A stretch of DNA of 64,000 nucleotides from Loki-b32 sp048941605 (GTDB taxonomy: Archaea; Asgardarchaeota; Lokiarchaeia; Sigyniarchaeales; SOKP01). Of this stretch, positions 1-8,407 are shown piece by piece. A program made the translations under genes and the position numbers. Under the pieces are notes generated by a model. The model ran no database searches, was not told the DNA's origin, and worked only from the letters and a program-made list of their open reading frames with translations. How positions within the stretch are numbered: position 1 is the stretch's first letter; the number at the start of each line of letters is the position of its first letter. The stretch spans positions 1-64,000 of the forward strand of contig JBHLNL010000001.1 in NCBI GenBank assembly GCA_048941605.1, given 5' to 3'.

Positions 1-462
1 GGTATTGCATGTGGCGCAATTGCTCAATGCTGGGGAGCAGTATCTCATGCTGCTATTTATGCTAACATGAGAAAACAATTTGACCAGGAGATCCTTAAAT
101 TTCAAGGAGTTGGTTTCCTTTTAACAGACCTTTGGGCAAAAACTACAAATTTAACATTAGGTTTACTTAAATTTTGCGAGGAATATGACAAGAAGATGGA
201 AAAATTCGAAGGACATATCCCTGCAAATATTTCCAGAGCGTTAGTTGCCTCAGCTAGTCAATTTAAATATCATTGCACGAACCTTTCCAAACAAATCTGT
301 TATGAAGCCGCAAACCTTATGGGTGGTGCAGGATTATCCGACAATACCTTAATGCAGGATTATGTTAATATCTCAAGAATTCAAGAAATTGTTGGAGGTT
401 CAAGGCAAATCCAACAATATATTATGTCTATGGCATTAAGGCAATTATTTAAAATGCTTTAG
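1..462 (+). CDS. Acyl-CoA dehydrogenase family protein, C-terminal part (5' end outside window)
   Basis: The reading frame is open from base 1, so this is the C-terminal end of a gene entering from the left; the first internal Met is at base 67. The helical C-terminal domain (GGAGLSDNTLMQDY, then RIQEIVGGSRQIQQYI) is that of acyl-CoA dehydrogenases, flavoenzymes that oxidise acyl-CoA thioesters at C2-C3. It is nearly identical to the end of the gene at 659-1957, which lies tail to tail with it. At the place of the usual catalytic Glu (the YEG position) it has Gly, so if it is active the base must lie elsewhere, in the part not seen here. Confidence 0.88.
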   Translation, partial: GIACGAIAQCWGAVSHAAIYANMRKQFDQEILKFQGVGFLLTDLWAKTTNLTLGLLKFCEEYDKKMEKFEGHIPANISRALVASASQFKYHCTNLSKQICYEAANLMGGAGLSDNTLMQDYVNISRIQEIVGGSRQIQQYIMSMALRQLFKML

Positions 463-658
463 ATTCTATTCAATTTCCTTATTTTTTCTTTTTTTAATAA
501 AATAATCCTTATTATTCTTTTAAAAATCAAATTATTAATAGATATTTATTCTTTCAAAATGGGCGTTGAATGGAATTTAAATTCCATTTTAAAAATTTTT
601 AAGTATTTATAATGCAATATATTTAAAATAAAAAAAGAGTTTAAGTAATAATAATGTT

Positions 659-1957
659 CTATGAAACAGACATCTTATAGAGTGTTCTTAAACTCAGGGA
701 CATTATATATTGCTGAATTTGACGGCTTCCGCCAACGATTTCCTGTATTCTAGAAATATTCAAATAATCCTGCATTAAAGTGTTATCTGATAGTCCAGCA
801 CCGCCCATCAAATTAGCAGCTTCATAGCAAACTTCCTTTGAAAGTGCTGTAGCTTGATATTTAAATTGACTAGCTGAGGCGACCATCGCTTGGGAAATAT
901 TCCGAGGTATGTTTCCTTCAAATTTTTTAAATTTCTCATCGAAGCCTTCACAGAATTTGAGTAATCCAAACGTCAGATTAGTTACTTTAGCCCAGAGATC
1001 AGCTAATAGAAAACCTACACCCTGAAACTTCAAAATCTCTTGGTCGAACTGCTTTCTTAGGTTAGCATATATCACTGCATGTGAGAGGGAACCCCAACAT
1101 TGGGCAATAGCCCCATAAGCAATAGCNNNNNNNNNNATTCGTTCTGGTACGAGCCCTTCAAAGAGGTGTTCACGTCCTTTCCCAACAGGGCCAAGTATAT
1201 ATTCTTTTGGAACCCTTAAATTGGTAAACTTTTCTTTTCCTAACCATACTTTAGGAGTCCAAGGTATTCCGACACGTTCACAACTCCACCCTTCCCAATT
1301 TGTATTTATTAAGAATTGAGCCATCATGTTGCCATTATTCTTCTCAGCAGTGGCATAAGCAACCACCCATTTTGATTTGGGAGCATTGGTATTAAAAACT
1401 TTTTCTCCATTCAATATAAACGAGCCATCTTCCTGCTCATCGCATGTGGTTAATTGATGTACCGCATCGGAACCCCTTTCGGGTTCAGTAATGCATATAC
1501 ATCCGGCAGCCTGTCCTGTCACTAAATCTTTTAACGCCTCAAGTCTTTCAGGGATATTTTCATGATGTTCATATATAGGATTAATAGCTAAAACCGTAGC
1601 TCCACTACCCATCGCAAATTGGGGATCGAAGTTATCCACAGCAAGATATCGAAGAAAATCTGCCACAGCCCCATATTCTTCATATTCAACATCGATCATT
1701 TCAAAATTATGAGCCCGTGTTATATATCCTTCAGCTCCAAATGCTGCAATCCAATTATATACATCTTCGCCTGGACCATGAGTGATATCGTTCTTCTTTT
1801 CAAATCTCATGCAGAATTTTTGTACTTTTTTTAAATAATTAAACTGCTCAGGTGAAAGTAAAGCCATTAGATTGTTGTTTACAAAAGAATATCTGTTTTT
1901 AAGGCTCAATTTCTCAAGAATTTCATCATTAATAGCTTGGTTCATAAACTTTACCAT
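659..1957 (-). CDS. Acyl-CoA dehydrogenase family protein (contains an N gap)
   Basis: 432 residues, near the usual acyl-CoA dehydrogenase length. The N-terminal helical domain is followed by the middle beta domain with the flavin/substrate motif CITEPERGSDAVH (about residues 154-166) and the C-terminal helices ending GGSRQIQQYI. The YEG catalytic Glu is Gly here; as in isovaleryl- and long-chain acyl-CoA dehydrogenases the base could instead be the helix-G Glu, and a Glu (E272 of LVPER) sits there, directly before four undetermined residues caused by ten Ns. The gap preserves the frame. A second in-frame Met lies four codons inside (MNQAIND). Substrate not predictable. Confidence 0.88.
   Translation of the reverse strand: MVKFMNQAINDEILEKLSLKNRYSFVNNNLMALLSPEQFNYLKKVQKFCMRFEKKNDITHGPGEDVYNWIAAFGAEGYITRAHNFEMIDVEYEEYGAVADFLRYLAVDNFDPQFAMGSGATVLAINPIYEHHENIPERLEALKDLVTGQAAGCICITEPERGSDAVHQLTTCDEQEDGSFILNGEKVFNTNAPKSKWVVAYATAEKNNGNMMAQFLINTNWEGWSCERVGIPWTPKVWLGKEKFTNLRVPKEYILGPVGKGREHLFEGLVPERXXXXAIAYGAIAQCWGSLSHAVIYANLRKQFDQEILKFQGVGFLLADLWAKVTNLTFGLLKFCEGFDEKFKKFEGNIPRNISQAMVASASQFKYQATALSKEVCYEAANLMGGAGLSDNTLMQDYLNISRIQEIVGGSRQIQQYIMSLSLRTLYKMSVS
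1127..1136. other. Assembly gap of 10 N
   Basis: Ten undetermined bases inside the acyl-CoA dehydrogenase gene, at codons 274-277. The gap falls at the same homologous point at which the paralogue at 1-462 begins, so paralogue similarity may have broken the assembly here. Confidence 0.99.
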
Positions 1958-2145
1958 TTTTTTTACCCCACTTTTTAATCCTTTATATATTTAAGATAAC
2001 TAATTCTACTAGGGAAAAAGTGTATACACTTTTTAATTTTTGGAAAACAAATATACGATTATCAAAATATGACATTTTTTTTTAGAAAAATAGTTAATGA
2101 AAAAGGTAATAATGATCAAATTTCAGTTAAAAGTACTATTTAAAT

Positions 2146-2898
2146 CTAGCAAATTAATTTCTGTATCCTATTTGAGAACCTTTTGGAGATAACTAACCCT
2201 GTCTCAAATGGACAATTGCTTTTGAATTGAATCACAGAAATAAAATGCTGATCGATCCCTACTAGCGAAAGAACTCCGAAGTTTTCTAAGGAAATAAGCT
2301 CATTTACCCTATAATTTCCAGAAATAAATCGTCCTTCTAATAGTCTAATTATTTCGGAAAGAATATTAGGTTCTAAGGAAGAAACAATCACTCTTCCAGT
2401 CTGAGTTAAAAGAGCTGAAGATACCACAAATGAAGAAAATGTGTGTAATTCATTAAAAACATTTAACAATTCTTTTTTAATCTCTTCAGAAACAAGTTGA
2501 CCATGATTCTCCATAATTTCATTTATATTTCTCTCAAACTCAAAAAATTTTGAAATTTCTCCATCGAAATTATTAGTAAGCAATTTAAGATCATATTTAT
2601 TTATAAACTGTTTCTTGATTTCTATCAGTTGATTTCTAAGTTCGACAAGGTTATCCGTTCTGTCGCTAAATAGAGCAAATAATAATTCATCATTTCCTAT
2701 TTTTTCAATCTCAAATATAAACCTAAATAATCCTACTTCAATTTCAGATAATTCTTCTGTTTTTAGTGTTTGTTTTACAAACGAGAAAATAGCGCTTAAG
2801 AAACTACTGGTTAACTTAACGTTAAAAATATCCTCATAAGTCTTATAAAAAATTAATTCTCCTGTGTTTCCTTTCATAATGAAGATATTTTTTATCAT
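2146..2898 (-). CDS. Putative longin-plus-roadblock-like protein
   Basis: 250 residues, soluble, no signal peptide. The N-terminal third (IKNIFIMKGNTGELIFYKTY, then a helix and a second hydrophobic strand set LFRFIFEIEKIGNDELLFALF) has the strand/helix rhythm of a longin-like sensor domain. The C-terminal part (SSFVVSSALLTQTGRVIVSS, later GVLSLVGIDQHFISVIQF) resembles a roadblock/LC7 fold. In Asgard archaea such domains are abundant and are thought to regulate small GTPases, as their eukaryotic relatives do. Assignment rests on pattern only, with no catalytic motif to confirm it. It is transcribed alone, with 227 bp to Spt5 upstream. Confidence 0.5.
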   Translation of the reverse strand: MIKNIFIMKGNTGELIFYKTYEDIFNVKLTSSFLSAIFSFVKQTLKTEELSEIEVGLFRFIFEIEKIGNDELLFALFSDRTDNLVELRNQLIEIKKQFINKYDLKLLTNNFDGEISKFFEFERNINEIMENHGQLVSEEIKKELLNVFNELHTFSSFVVSSALLTQTGRVIVSSLEPNILSEIIRLLEGRFISGNYRVNELISLENFGVLSLVGIDQHFISVIQFKSNCPFETGLVISKRFSNRIQKLIC

Positions 2899-3125
2899 TG
2901 AGTTCAGGGAAATTTTTTTGGTATTAAATACATCTCATTAATTTCTTTAATAATAGTTTATCTATAAAAATTCTTTTATTAATCAATTTCTTTAGGTGCA
3001 CATAACAGACAACAAACAAAATCCAGTTAGATCTTTTATTACATAATTAATTAGCATTATTTTAAAAATAAAGCTAAATAAAATTCTAAAGTAGGGAAAA
3101 AGTTAATATTTAAATTATGAGAAAC

Positions 3126-3881
3126 TTAAAATCCATCGAATTTTGCCCATTCATCTTCCTCCTCTTCTTCTTCCTCCTCAGAATATTCCTCGATCTCAGT
3201 ACTTTTATAGGTTTCTGAGACTTCTTCTTCTAAATCTTCAATTTCATCTTCAAAACTTATTGCTTTATCAATATCTGTTATAGTAGCTGCGGAAACTTTA
3301 ACTTCAGGTATAAGTTCTTCTATTGGTTTCTTCTTTTCGACTAATTTCAAGTAATCTCCATGAATTTTAATGGTTATTGGTGTTTCTTCTTGTAATAATC
3401 TTACAACTACTTCTTCACTTGAACTGGTGTCATGAGGCATACGCATTACAAGTGCTCGTGAACCTTCAAACACTCCACTTATGATCTCAACAGTATCACC
3501 CTCTTCTAAATATTCAGTTACACTTCTTGGTAAAAGTACATGTTTAAGCTCTGTAAGTTTTATATTTTGCACTATTCTTCCCTTTATATGAGGTATTCCT
3601 TGCACTGCTATTTGAACATCCCGTTTCTGAGGAGCTTCGAAGAATATATAACCTGGAAGTAAAGGAGACACGAGCATAGCTCTAATATCAGGGATTACAT
3701 CTAGGATTTTAAACCTATAGAATATCTGCTTTAAAATATTACTTTCTTGATTAATGGTTGTTCTTACTGCAAAAAGAGTTGTTAAATCTTCTTTTTCGTC
3801 AAATTCATCTTTAATAATTGCTTTTTCGAGACCTATTCCTTTACTTTCTACTCTTTTTACATCTTCTTCTTGATCAGCCAT
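3126..3881 (-). CDS. spt5: Transcription elongation factor Spt5
   Basis: 251 residues. An NGN domain (LFAVRTTINQESNILKQI through LLPGYIFFEAP and GIPHIKGRI, about residues 36-120) is followed by a KOW domain (EEGDTVEIISGVFEGSRALV, about 140-190). Archaeal Spt5 joins Spt4 on the RNA polymerase clamp to raise processivity. It is roughly 100 residues longer than many archaeal Spt5 proteins. The extra length is an acidic N-terminal leader and a C-terminal tail rich in Glu (a run of eight Glu broken by one Asp) that ends WAKFDGF. Start MADQEEDV is preceded by a short purine-rich stretch. Confidence 0.92.
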   Translation of the reverse strand: MADQEEDVKRVESKGIGLEKAIIKDEFDEKEDLTTLFAVRTTINQESNILKQIFYRFKILDVIPDIRAMLVSPLLPGYIFFEAPQKRDVQIAVQGIPHIKGRIVQNIKLTELKHVLLPRSVTEYLEEGDTVEIISGVFEGSRALVMRMPHDTSSSEEVVVRLLQEETPITIKIHGDYLKLVEKKKPIEELIPEVKVSAATITDIDKAISFEDEIEDLEEEVSETYKSTEIEEYSEEEEEEEEDEWAKFDGF

Positions 3882-4047
3882 TTTTTCTCACGGTTCCTAT
3901 TTGAATCTGGGTATTTTTAAAATTTTTTTTGGAAAATAAGTATATACAAATAAAGAATTACAAAATTAAAAATTTTTGCTTTTTATTAAGAACTTATACT
4001 AATTTCCTAATAAGAGTTTATTAATAATTACTAATTCTAATTAACAA

Positions 4048-4422
4048 TTAAAGAGGTATATTATTGATATTTAAAATTTCTGGAATTCTATTATTCCTTT
4101 CAAGCCAGGAAATCTCATGTTTCATATATCTCCATGTTATCTCACACTTTCCCATCTTTTCATCAGTTTGAGTTTCCCAATCCCATGGATTCACAATCAC
4201 AAGGTCTGCAATCCTGATCCATACCCTTTTTTTGATTTTTCCACGTATTCTGCCTATTCTATGTTTACCATCCTCACAAAAAACCTCCATTCGATCATTT
4301 CCATAAACTCCTACTACACGTCCGTACATTTCTCCTAATTTTTTATTGGGGAATTTAACACGTGTAACTACTGGTGGTTCTTGTGGTCCTCTCTTCTTAC
4401 TTTTTCCTTTCTTTTTTGCCAT
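4048..4422 (-). CDS. eif1A: Translation initiation factor aIF1A
   Basis: From MAKKKGKSKKRG this is 124 residues: a basic N-terminal tail, an OB-fold (GRVVGVYGNDRMEVFCEDGK, RIRGKIKKRVWI, ADLVIVNPWDW) and a C-terminal helical extension. aIF1A binds the A site of the small subunit during start-codon selection. The frame stays open to an ATG at 4470, which would add 16 residues and overlap the upstream cupin gene by 14 bases; I prefer 4422 because the lysine-rich start is typical of the family. The C-terminal stretch after the OB-fold (MKHEISWLERNNRIPEILNI) is somewhat long. Confidence 0.9.
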   Translation of the reverse strand: MAKKKGKSKKRGPQEPPVVTRVKFPNKKLGEMYGRVVGVYGNDRMEVFCEDGKHRIGRIRGKIKKRVWIRIADLVIVNPWDWETQTDEKMGKCEITWRYMKHEISWLERNNRIPEILNINNIPL

Positions 4423-4456
4423 ATTTAAAGACTCTTCTTTATTAATTTCTTGTAAT

Positions 4457-4792
4457 TTAGATCTTATCATCGGGTAGATATGATCCCTTGATAAAAATAA
4501 CTTTTATTGGTTTATCAGAATCATTTCTGATATTATGCATTTCTTTTGGTTCACATAAAAACACACTTCCTTGGGGCGCTTCATATTCCTTATCATCAAT
4601 TATCATCATACCATTTCCGTCCGCGAAATAAAATGTTTCATCAACAATGTTGTGACCATGTGCTTTTTCACCCATTAGTTCACCAGGCTTAAGTAAAATA
4701 ACCCCCCAGTCAATCGATGGACCTCTCATAAGATACTTCACACCAGATTCTCCACCTCGATATTCAAAATCTTTTTCATGGACTTTTTTAAT
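4457..4792 (-). CDS. Small cupin-domain protein (probable ATT start)
   Basis: Single-domain cupin: HGHNIVDETFYFADGNG carries the first metal-binding motif (His, His, Glu) and CEPKEMHNIRN the second His, so a metal-binding beta barrel of unknown substrate is expected. The first conventional start is a GTG at 4741, but the frame upstream reads plausibly as protein (VHEKDFEYRGGESGVKYLM) back to an ATT at 4792. A GGTGA ribosome binding site ends exactly six bases before that ATT, while nothing comparable precedes the GTG. The upstream in-frame stop is at 4801-4799. The 3' end overlaps the longest possible aIF1A frame, so the two are probably co-transcribed. Confidence 0.82.
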   Translation of the reverse strand: MKKVHEKDFEYRGGESGVKYLMRGPSIDWGVILLKPGELMGEKAHGHNIVDETFYFADGNGMMIIDDKEYEAPQGSVFLCEPKEMHNIRNDSDKPIKVIFIKGSYLPDDKI

Positions 4793-4928
4793 TGTATATC
4801 ACCAAAAGTCTAATCTTGTTATAAAACAAATTATCTAGAGTAAATTATAAATCTTACCTATTATAAAGAGATTCATAGCTTAAAATAATAATTTGAACGA
4901 TTTTATAATGAGATAAAAGGTAAATGTT

Positions 4929-6116
4929 ATGATTCCTCCTTTTAATTTCACTAGAATTCCTTATATAATTTTTGGAGCTGGAAAATTAAACAAACTATAT
5001 AATATTATACCAAACTTTGGAAAAAATATACTCTTTGTAATTGGTGAGAATTCACTTAAGATATCAGGTAAATGGAAAGAAATTGTTTCTGTTTTAGATA
5101 AAAAATCACTTAATTATATGGAAATACATATTTCAGGTGAACCATCTCCAACTCTTATTGACGAGGCTGTAGCAAAATTTCGAACGAAGAATATCGATTT
5201 AGTAGTTGGAATTGGCGGTGGAAGCGTTACAGATGCAGGTAAAGCAATATCAGCAATGATTCCTAAAACTGAGTCTATAAAAAACTATTTAGAGGGAATC
5301 GGTAATAAGGATCATGATGGTATAAAAATTCCATATATAGCAATTCCAACCACATCTGGAACTGGAAGCGAAGCAACCAAAAATGCGGTAATTAGTGAAA
5401 TCGGACCTAAAGGATTTAAAAAATCACTCCGTCATGACAATTTAATCCCTAATGTGGCGATTATCGACCCTGAACTTATGATATCTTGTCCACCATCAAT
5501 TTCAGCTGCATGTGGGATGGATGCATTTACACAACTACTTGAAGCATATGTTTCTTCAAAAGGAAACCCACTTACAGATGCTTTAGCTTATAGCGGAATG
5601 AAATCTATGAGTGAAAATCTATTATTAGCATGCTCATCTGGAGGATCTGATGTGAATATTCGAGCAGCAATGGCTTATGGATCATTAATGTCTGGAATTG
5701 CTCTTGCTAATGCGGGTTTAGGTATTGTACATGGATTAGCTTCTCCAATTGGAGGTCTATTTAGAATCCCTCATGGTGTAGTCTGTGGGACTCTTCTAGC
5801 CGAAGCTACTAAAATGAATATTGAAACTTTGGAACAAAAGGGAGCAAAAGGGAAATTAGCACTAAAAAAACATGCTGAAATTGGAGCACTATTAACAGGT
5901 CAACATTATGTAAAAGAAGATAAAATTCACGATAATTGTATTTGTCTGATAGAAACCCTTGAATCTTGGACTAATGTTCTAAAAATCGATCCATTAGGCA
6001 AATATGGTATTAAAGCTGAAGATGTTGATAAAATCGTAGATTTAGCTAGTTTAAAAAATAATCCTGTTGACTTGAGTAAAGAAAAAGTTAAAAAAATAAT
6101 AATAAATAGATTATAG
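4929..6116 (+). CDS. Iron-containing (group III) alcohol dehydrogenase
   Basis: 395 residues, full length. The NAD(P)-binding half has GIGGGSVTDAGKA (about 94-106) and IPTTSGTGSEAT (139-150); the metal half has CGMDAFTQLLEAYVS, GIVHGLASPIGG and RIPHGVVCG. In classical members the metal ligands are Asp-His-His-His; here the first pair reads D198...Q202, so one His is Gln. I believe this substitution occurs in a subfamily, but metal identity and activity are then uncertain. Expected reaction: NAD(P)-dependent interconversion of an aldehyde and an alcohol. Its stop overlaps the stop of the GTPase gene on the other strand by six bases. Confidence 0.9.
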   Translation: MIPPFNFTRIPYIIFGAGKLNKLYNIIPNFGKNILFVIGENSLKISGKWKEIVSVLDKKSLNYMEIHISGEPSPTLIDEAVAKFRTKNIDLVVGIGGGSVTDAGKAISAMIPKTESIKNYLEGIGNKDHDGIKIPYIAIPTTSGTGSEATKNAVISEIGPKGFKKSLRHDNLIPNVAIIDPELMISCPPSISAACGMDAFTQLLEAYVSSKGNPLTDALAYSGMKSMSENLLLACSSGGSDVNIRAAMAYGSLMSGIALANAGLGIVHGLASPIGGLFRIPHGVVCGTLLAEATKMNIETLEQKGAKGKLALKKHAEIGALLTGQHYVKEDKIHDNCICLIETLESWTNVLKIDPLGKYGIKAEDVDKIVDLASLKNNPVDLSKEKVKKIIINRL

Positions 6117-6626
6117 GCCTTCTACTAGCTTAGTTGCTATCAACTCAAAAGCTTTATTAACATTTTCACCTGTTTTTGAAGATATCTTTAAATATTCAAA
6201 AAAGTTGAATTTTTCCTTGAATCCTAAAGCAAAACTATCATCAACATTAATTTTATCTTTCAAATCTAATTTTGTACCTAAAAAAATAATTGGAATATCT
6301 GGATTTTCCTCTCTACAAATATTAACCCATTGATCAATACTTTGTAAACTTGAAATTCTGGTGAGATCAAATAGTAGTAATGCTCCTCTTGCTCCCTTTG
6401 CATAATTCTTTAATATAGGTCTAAAGTGATCCTGCCCACCGAAATCCCATACCTGGAGTAATATCTTTTTCCCTCCTATCTTAATTTCTTTGAGGAAAAA
6501 TTCTACTCCTATAGTCATTCGTGTGTCAGCTAAAAATTTGCCTTCAATATATCTATAAAGAAGCGTAGTTTTGCCTACTCCACCTTCCCCGGCTGTGATT
6601 ACTTTCAAAAGTATGGATTTTGCCAT
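6111..6626 (-). CDS. Ras-superfamily small GTPase
   Basis: 171 residues, only a G domain. G1 is GEGGVGKTT, the G2 Thr lies in RMTIGVEFF, G3 is WDFGGQDHF, G4 is LGTKLDL (TKxD in place of the usual NKxD) and G5 is ISSKTGEN. It lacks a C-terminal cysteine or CAAX box, so prenyl anchoring is not expected. It belongs to the same subtype as the protein at 7186-7707 (about half of all positions identical by eye) and the two flank a PIN-domain gene. A ribosome binding site (GAGGA) precedes the ATG. Confidence 0.92.
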   Translation of the reverse strand: MAKSILLKVITAGEGGVGKTTLLYRYIEGKFLADTRMTIGVEFFLKEIKIGGKKILLQVWDFGGQDHFRPILKNYAKGARGALLLFDLTRISSLQSIDQWVNICREENPDIPIIFLGTKLDLKDKINVDDSFALGFKEKFNFFEYLKISSKTGENVNKAFELIATKLVEGL

Positions 6627-6751
6627 ATTTTTTCCTCAAATTTAAGCATTAATCATAGATTTCGATTCTAAATTAATCTAGGGAATACTACTGTATAAAT
6701 ATTTTTTATTGAAACTTTAAAATGCACTAATTATTTTATAGTTTTTTAAGC

Positions 6752-7189
6752 TCAATTGATGGATAGATATTTCTTCTGTCTTAAAAATATCGTATTAATA
6801 TCTATTAATTTTGCTTTTTTGCGTAAAGCGGCATCATTGGTCGCTAAATATACATTTTGACTTTCCATTTTTAAATTATTTAACATTCTAAGTATAAAAT
6901 CATCGGTAGTCTCATTTTCTCTCTTCAAATTTTTCTCAATTATTATTTCATACTTTTTTTTATTTTGTTCTAAGTATAAAAGTCCTGAATCATAAAACCG
7001 AGTAAAATTAGTGGCTTTTTGTTTCCTTTGTCTTTTAGAATCTAATTCATTAAATATCTGTTGAAATATTATAAATCTTATATGGCCTTCAATTATCATC
7101 CTAATTTCATTAAAATAATCAATTTTAAACTGAAAAGGAAGTAATATGAAATTAGAATCGATCACAACTAAATTAATTGAGGATTTCAA
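6752..7189 (-). CDS. PIN-domain ribonuclease-like protein (Fcf1/VapC type)
   Basis: 145 residues. The four acidic positions of a PIN nuclease are recognisable: D11 (VVIDSN), E48 (FNELDSK), D96/D97 (ETTDD) and D119 (LATNDAALR), with the late AxNDxxLRKKA motif. PIN domains cut single-stranded RNA using Mg2+ or Mn2+; archaeal forms act in rRNA processing (Fcf1-like) or as toxins (VapC). No antitoxin-like partner is visible. The start is TTG, overlapping the stop of the upstream GTPase as TTGA, so the two are translationally coupled. Confidence 0.82.
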   Translation of the reverse strand: MKSSINLVVIDSNFILLPFQFKIDYFNEIRMIIEGHIRFIIFQQIFNELDSKRQRKQKATNFTRFYDSGLLYLEQNKKKYEIIIEKNLKRENETTDDFILRMLNNLKMESQNVYLATNDAALRKKAKLIDINTIFLRQKKYLSIN

Positions 7190-7707
7190 TAGGTTTGGCG
7201 CTCTAAAATTTTTCTCGTTAAAATATCAAAAGCTTCTTTAACATTTTCGCCTGTTTTTGAAGAGATTTTCAAAAAATCAATTAAATTAAATTCATTTAAA
7301 AAAGACTTTGCATAATCATCATCAACCATAATCTCATTATCTAAATCCAATTTTGTACCTAAAAAGAGGATGGGAAGATTGGGATCACCTTTCCTCACAA
7401 TATTAACCCACTGTTGCAAATTTTCTAAAGTGGTTATACGGGTAAGATCAAACATAAGTAAAGCACCTTTCGCTCCCAATACATAACTTTCAAGTAAAAA
7501 TCTAAATCTTTCTTGTCCACCAAAATCCCATAACTGTAGAGTACATTGCTTCGAATCAATTTCTGTTTCTTTTAAAAAAAATTCGACTCCAATTGTCATT
7601 TTTGTTTCTGCTGAAAATTTACCTTCCACATATCTATGGAGAAGCGTAGTTTTTCCCACACCCCCCTCTCCCGCTGTAAGGATTTTAAGGATGAATTTTT
7701 GTGGCAT
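7186..7707 (-). CDS. Ras-superfamily small GTPase
   Basis: 173 residues, G domain only: GEGGVGKTT (G1), KMTIGVEFF with the G2 Thr, LWDFGGQERF (G3, catalytic Gln present), LGTKLDL (G4, TKxD) and ISSKTGEN (G5). No lipidation motif at the C-terminus (ERQTY). Close paralogue of the GTPase at 6111-6626, suggesting local duplication around the PIN gene. It heads the GTPase-PIN pair; the stop and the next start share four bases. Confidence 0.92.
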   Translation of the reverse strand: MPQKFILKILTAGEGGVGKTTLLHRYVEGKFSAETKMTIGVEFFLKETEIDSKQCTLQLWDFGGQERFRFLLESYVLGAKGALLMFDLTRITTLENLQQWVNIVRKGDPNLPILFLGTKLDLDNEIMVDDDYAKSFLNEFNLIDFLKISSKTGENVKEAFDILTRKILERQTY

Positions 7708-8009
7708 TGTGGTATTCTCTTCTTAGTTTTTTGGGCGAAATTTCTTAAATTTTAATCTTCTGGAGCTTTTCTTGAAGATTTTAAATTATTTATGTTATAA
7801 ATATAATCATAAAACGTATTAATATTCTTTTTTGAAACGATATTTTGAAATTAATTGAATTGAATAATAATCTTTTGTTTTTGTTTTTTATTGTTTCTCA
7901 GAGCTTAAAACAATAAAAATGGGTTTCAAAATAAATTTTATTAATGTTAATATAATAATTTCTCCTAGTCTTTTTTTAGAAATATTACTAGATATACATA
8001 AGGTGTTTT
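7708..8009. other. AT-rich divergent intergenic region
   Basis: 302 bases between the divergent GTPase and cupin genes. Strongly AT-rich with several TATA-like stretches, as expected for two promoters. I see no coding frame, RNA or repeat. Confidence 0.6.
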
Positions 8010-8306
8010 ATGATGAAAATGAAAAAGAAAGTTCCAACTGAAGAGGAATTAAATAAATTACGGGTAAAATCATGGGGAACTTGGAATAAAGAAGTTAGTG
8101 AATTTGATTGGTCATATGGTGATACAGAAACTTGTTATATTTTAGATGGAGAGGTTGAAGTGACTGATTCAGACACAGGGGAAAAAATTGAATTTAAGAA
8201 AGGTGACCTGGTTCAATTTGAAAAAGGTCTAAAGTGTATTTGGAATGTGAAAAGACCAATAAGAAAATATTTTAGCTTCGATTTGGATTTTGGAGAGATA
8301 GATTAA
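8010..8306 (+). CDS. Cupin-domain protein (DUF861 / cupin_3 type)
   Basis: 98 residues. The stretch TWNKEVSEFDWSYGDTETCYILDGEVEV followed by FKKGDLVQFEKGLKCIWNVKRPIRKYF is the characteristic pattern of the DUF861 cupin family, whose best-known relative is ureidoglycine aminohydrolase; single-domain members are mostly uncharacterised. No signal peptide. A Met-Met-Lys-Met start leaves the exact first codon uncertain by one or two residues. Monocistronic or followed loosely by the VOC gene 101 bp downstream. Confidence 0.85.
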   Translation: MMKMKKKVPTEEELNKLRVKSWGTWNKEVSEFDWSYGDTETCYILDGEVEVTDSDTGEKIEFKKGDLVQFEKGLKCIWNVKRPIRKYFSFDLDFGEID

Positions 8307-8407
8307 ATTACTTTTTTTACATTCTTTTTTATTTATTTTTTAATTTCAAAAATAAACCTATTTATACAAATTAAAAAAAATATAATCAAGAAAAATAAGA
8401 TACATGT

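Noticed and set aside
1619..1834. Plus-strand 71-codon frame
   Set aside because: Shadow of the acyl-CoA dehydrogenase gene on the other strand; no family signal.
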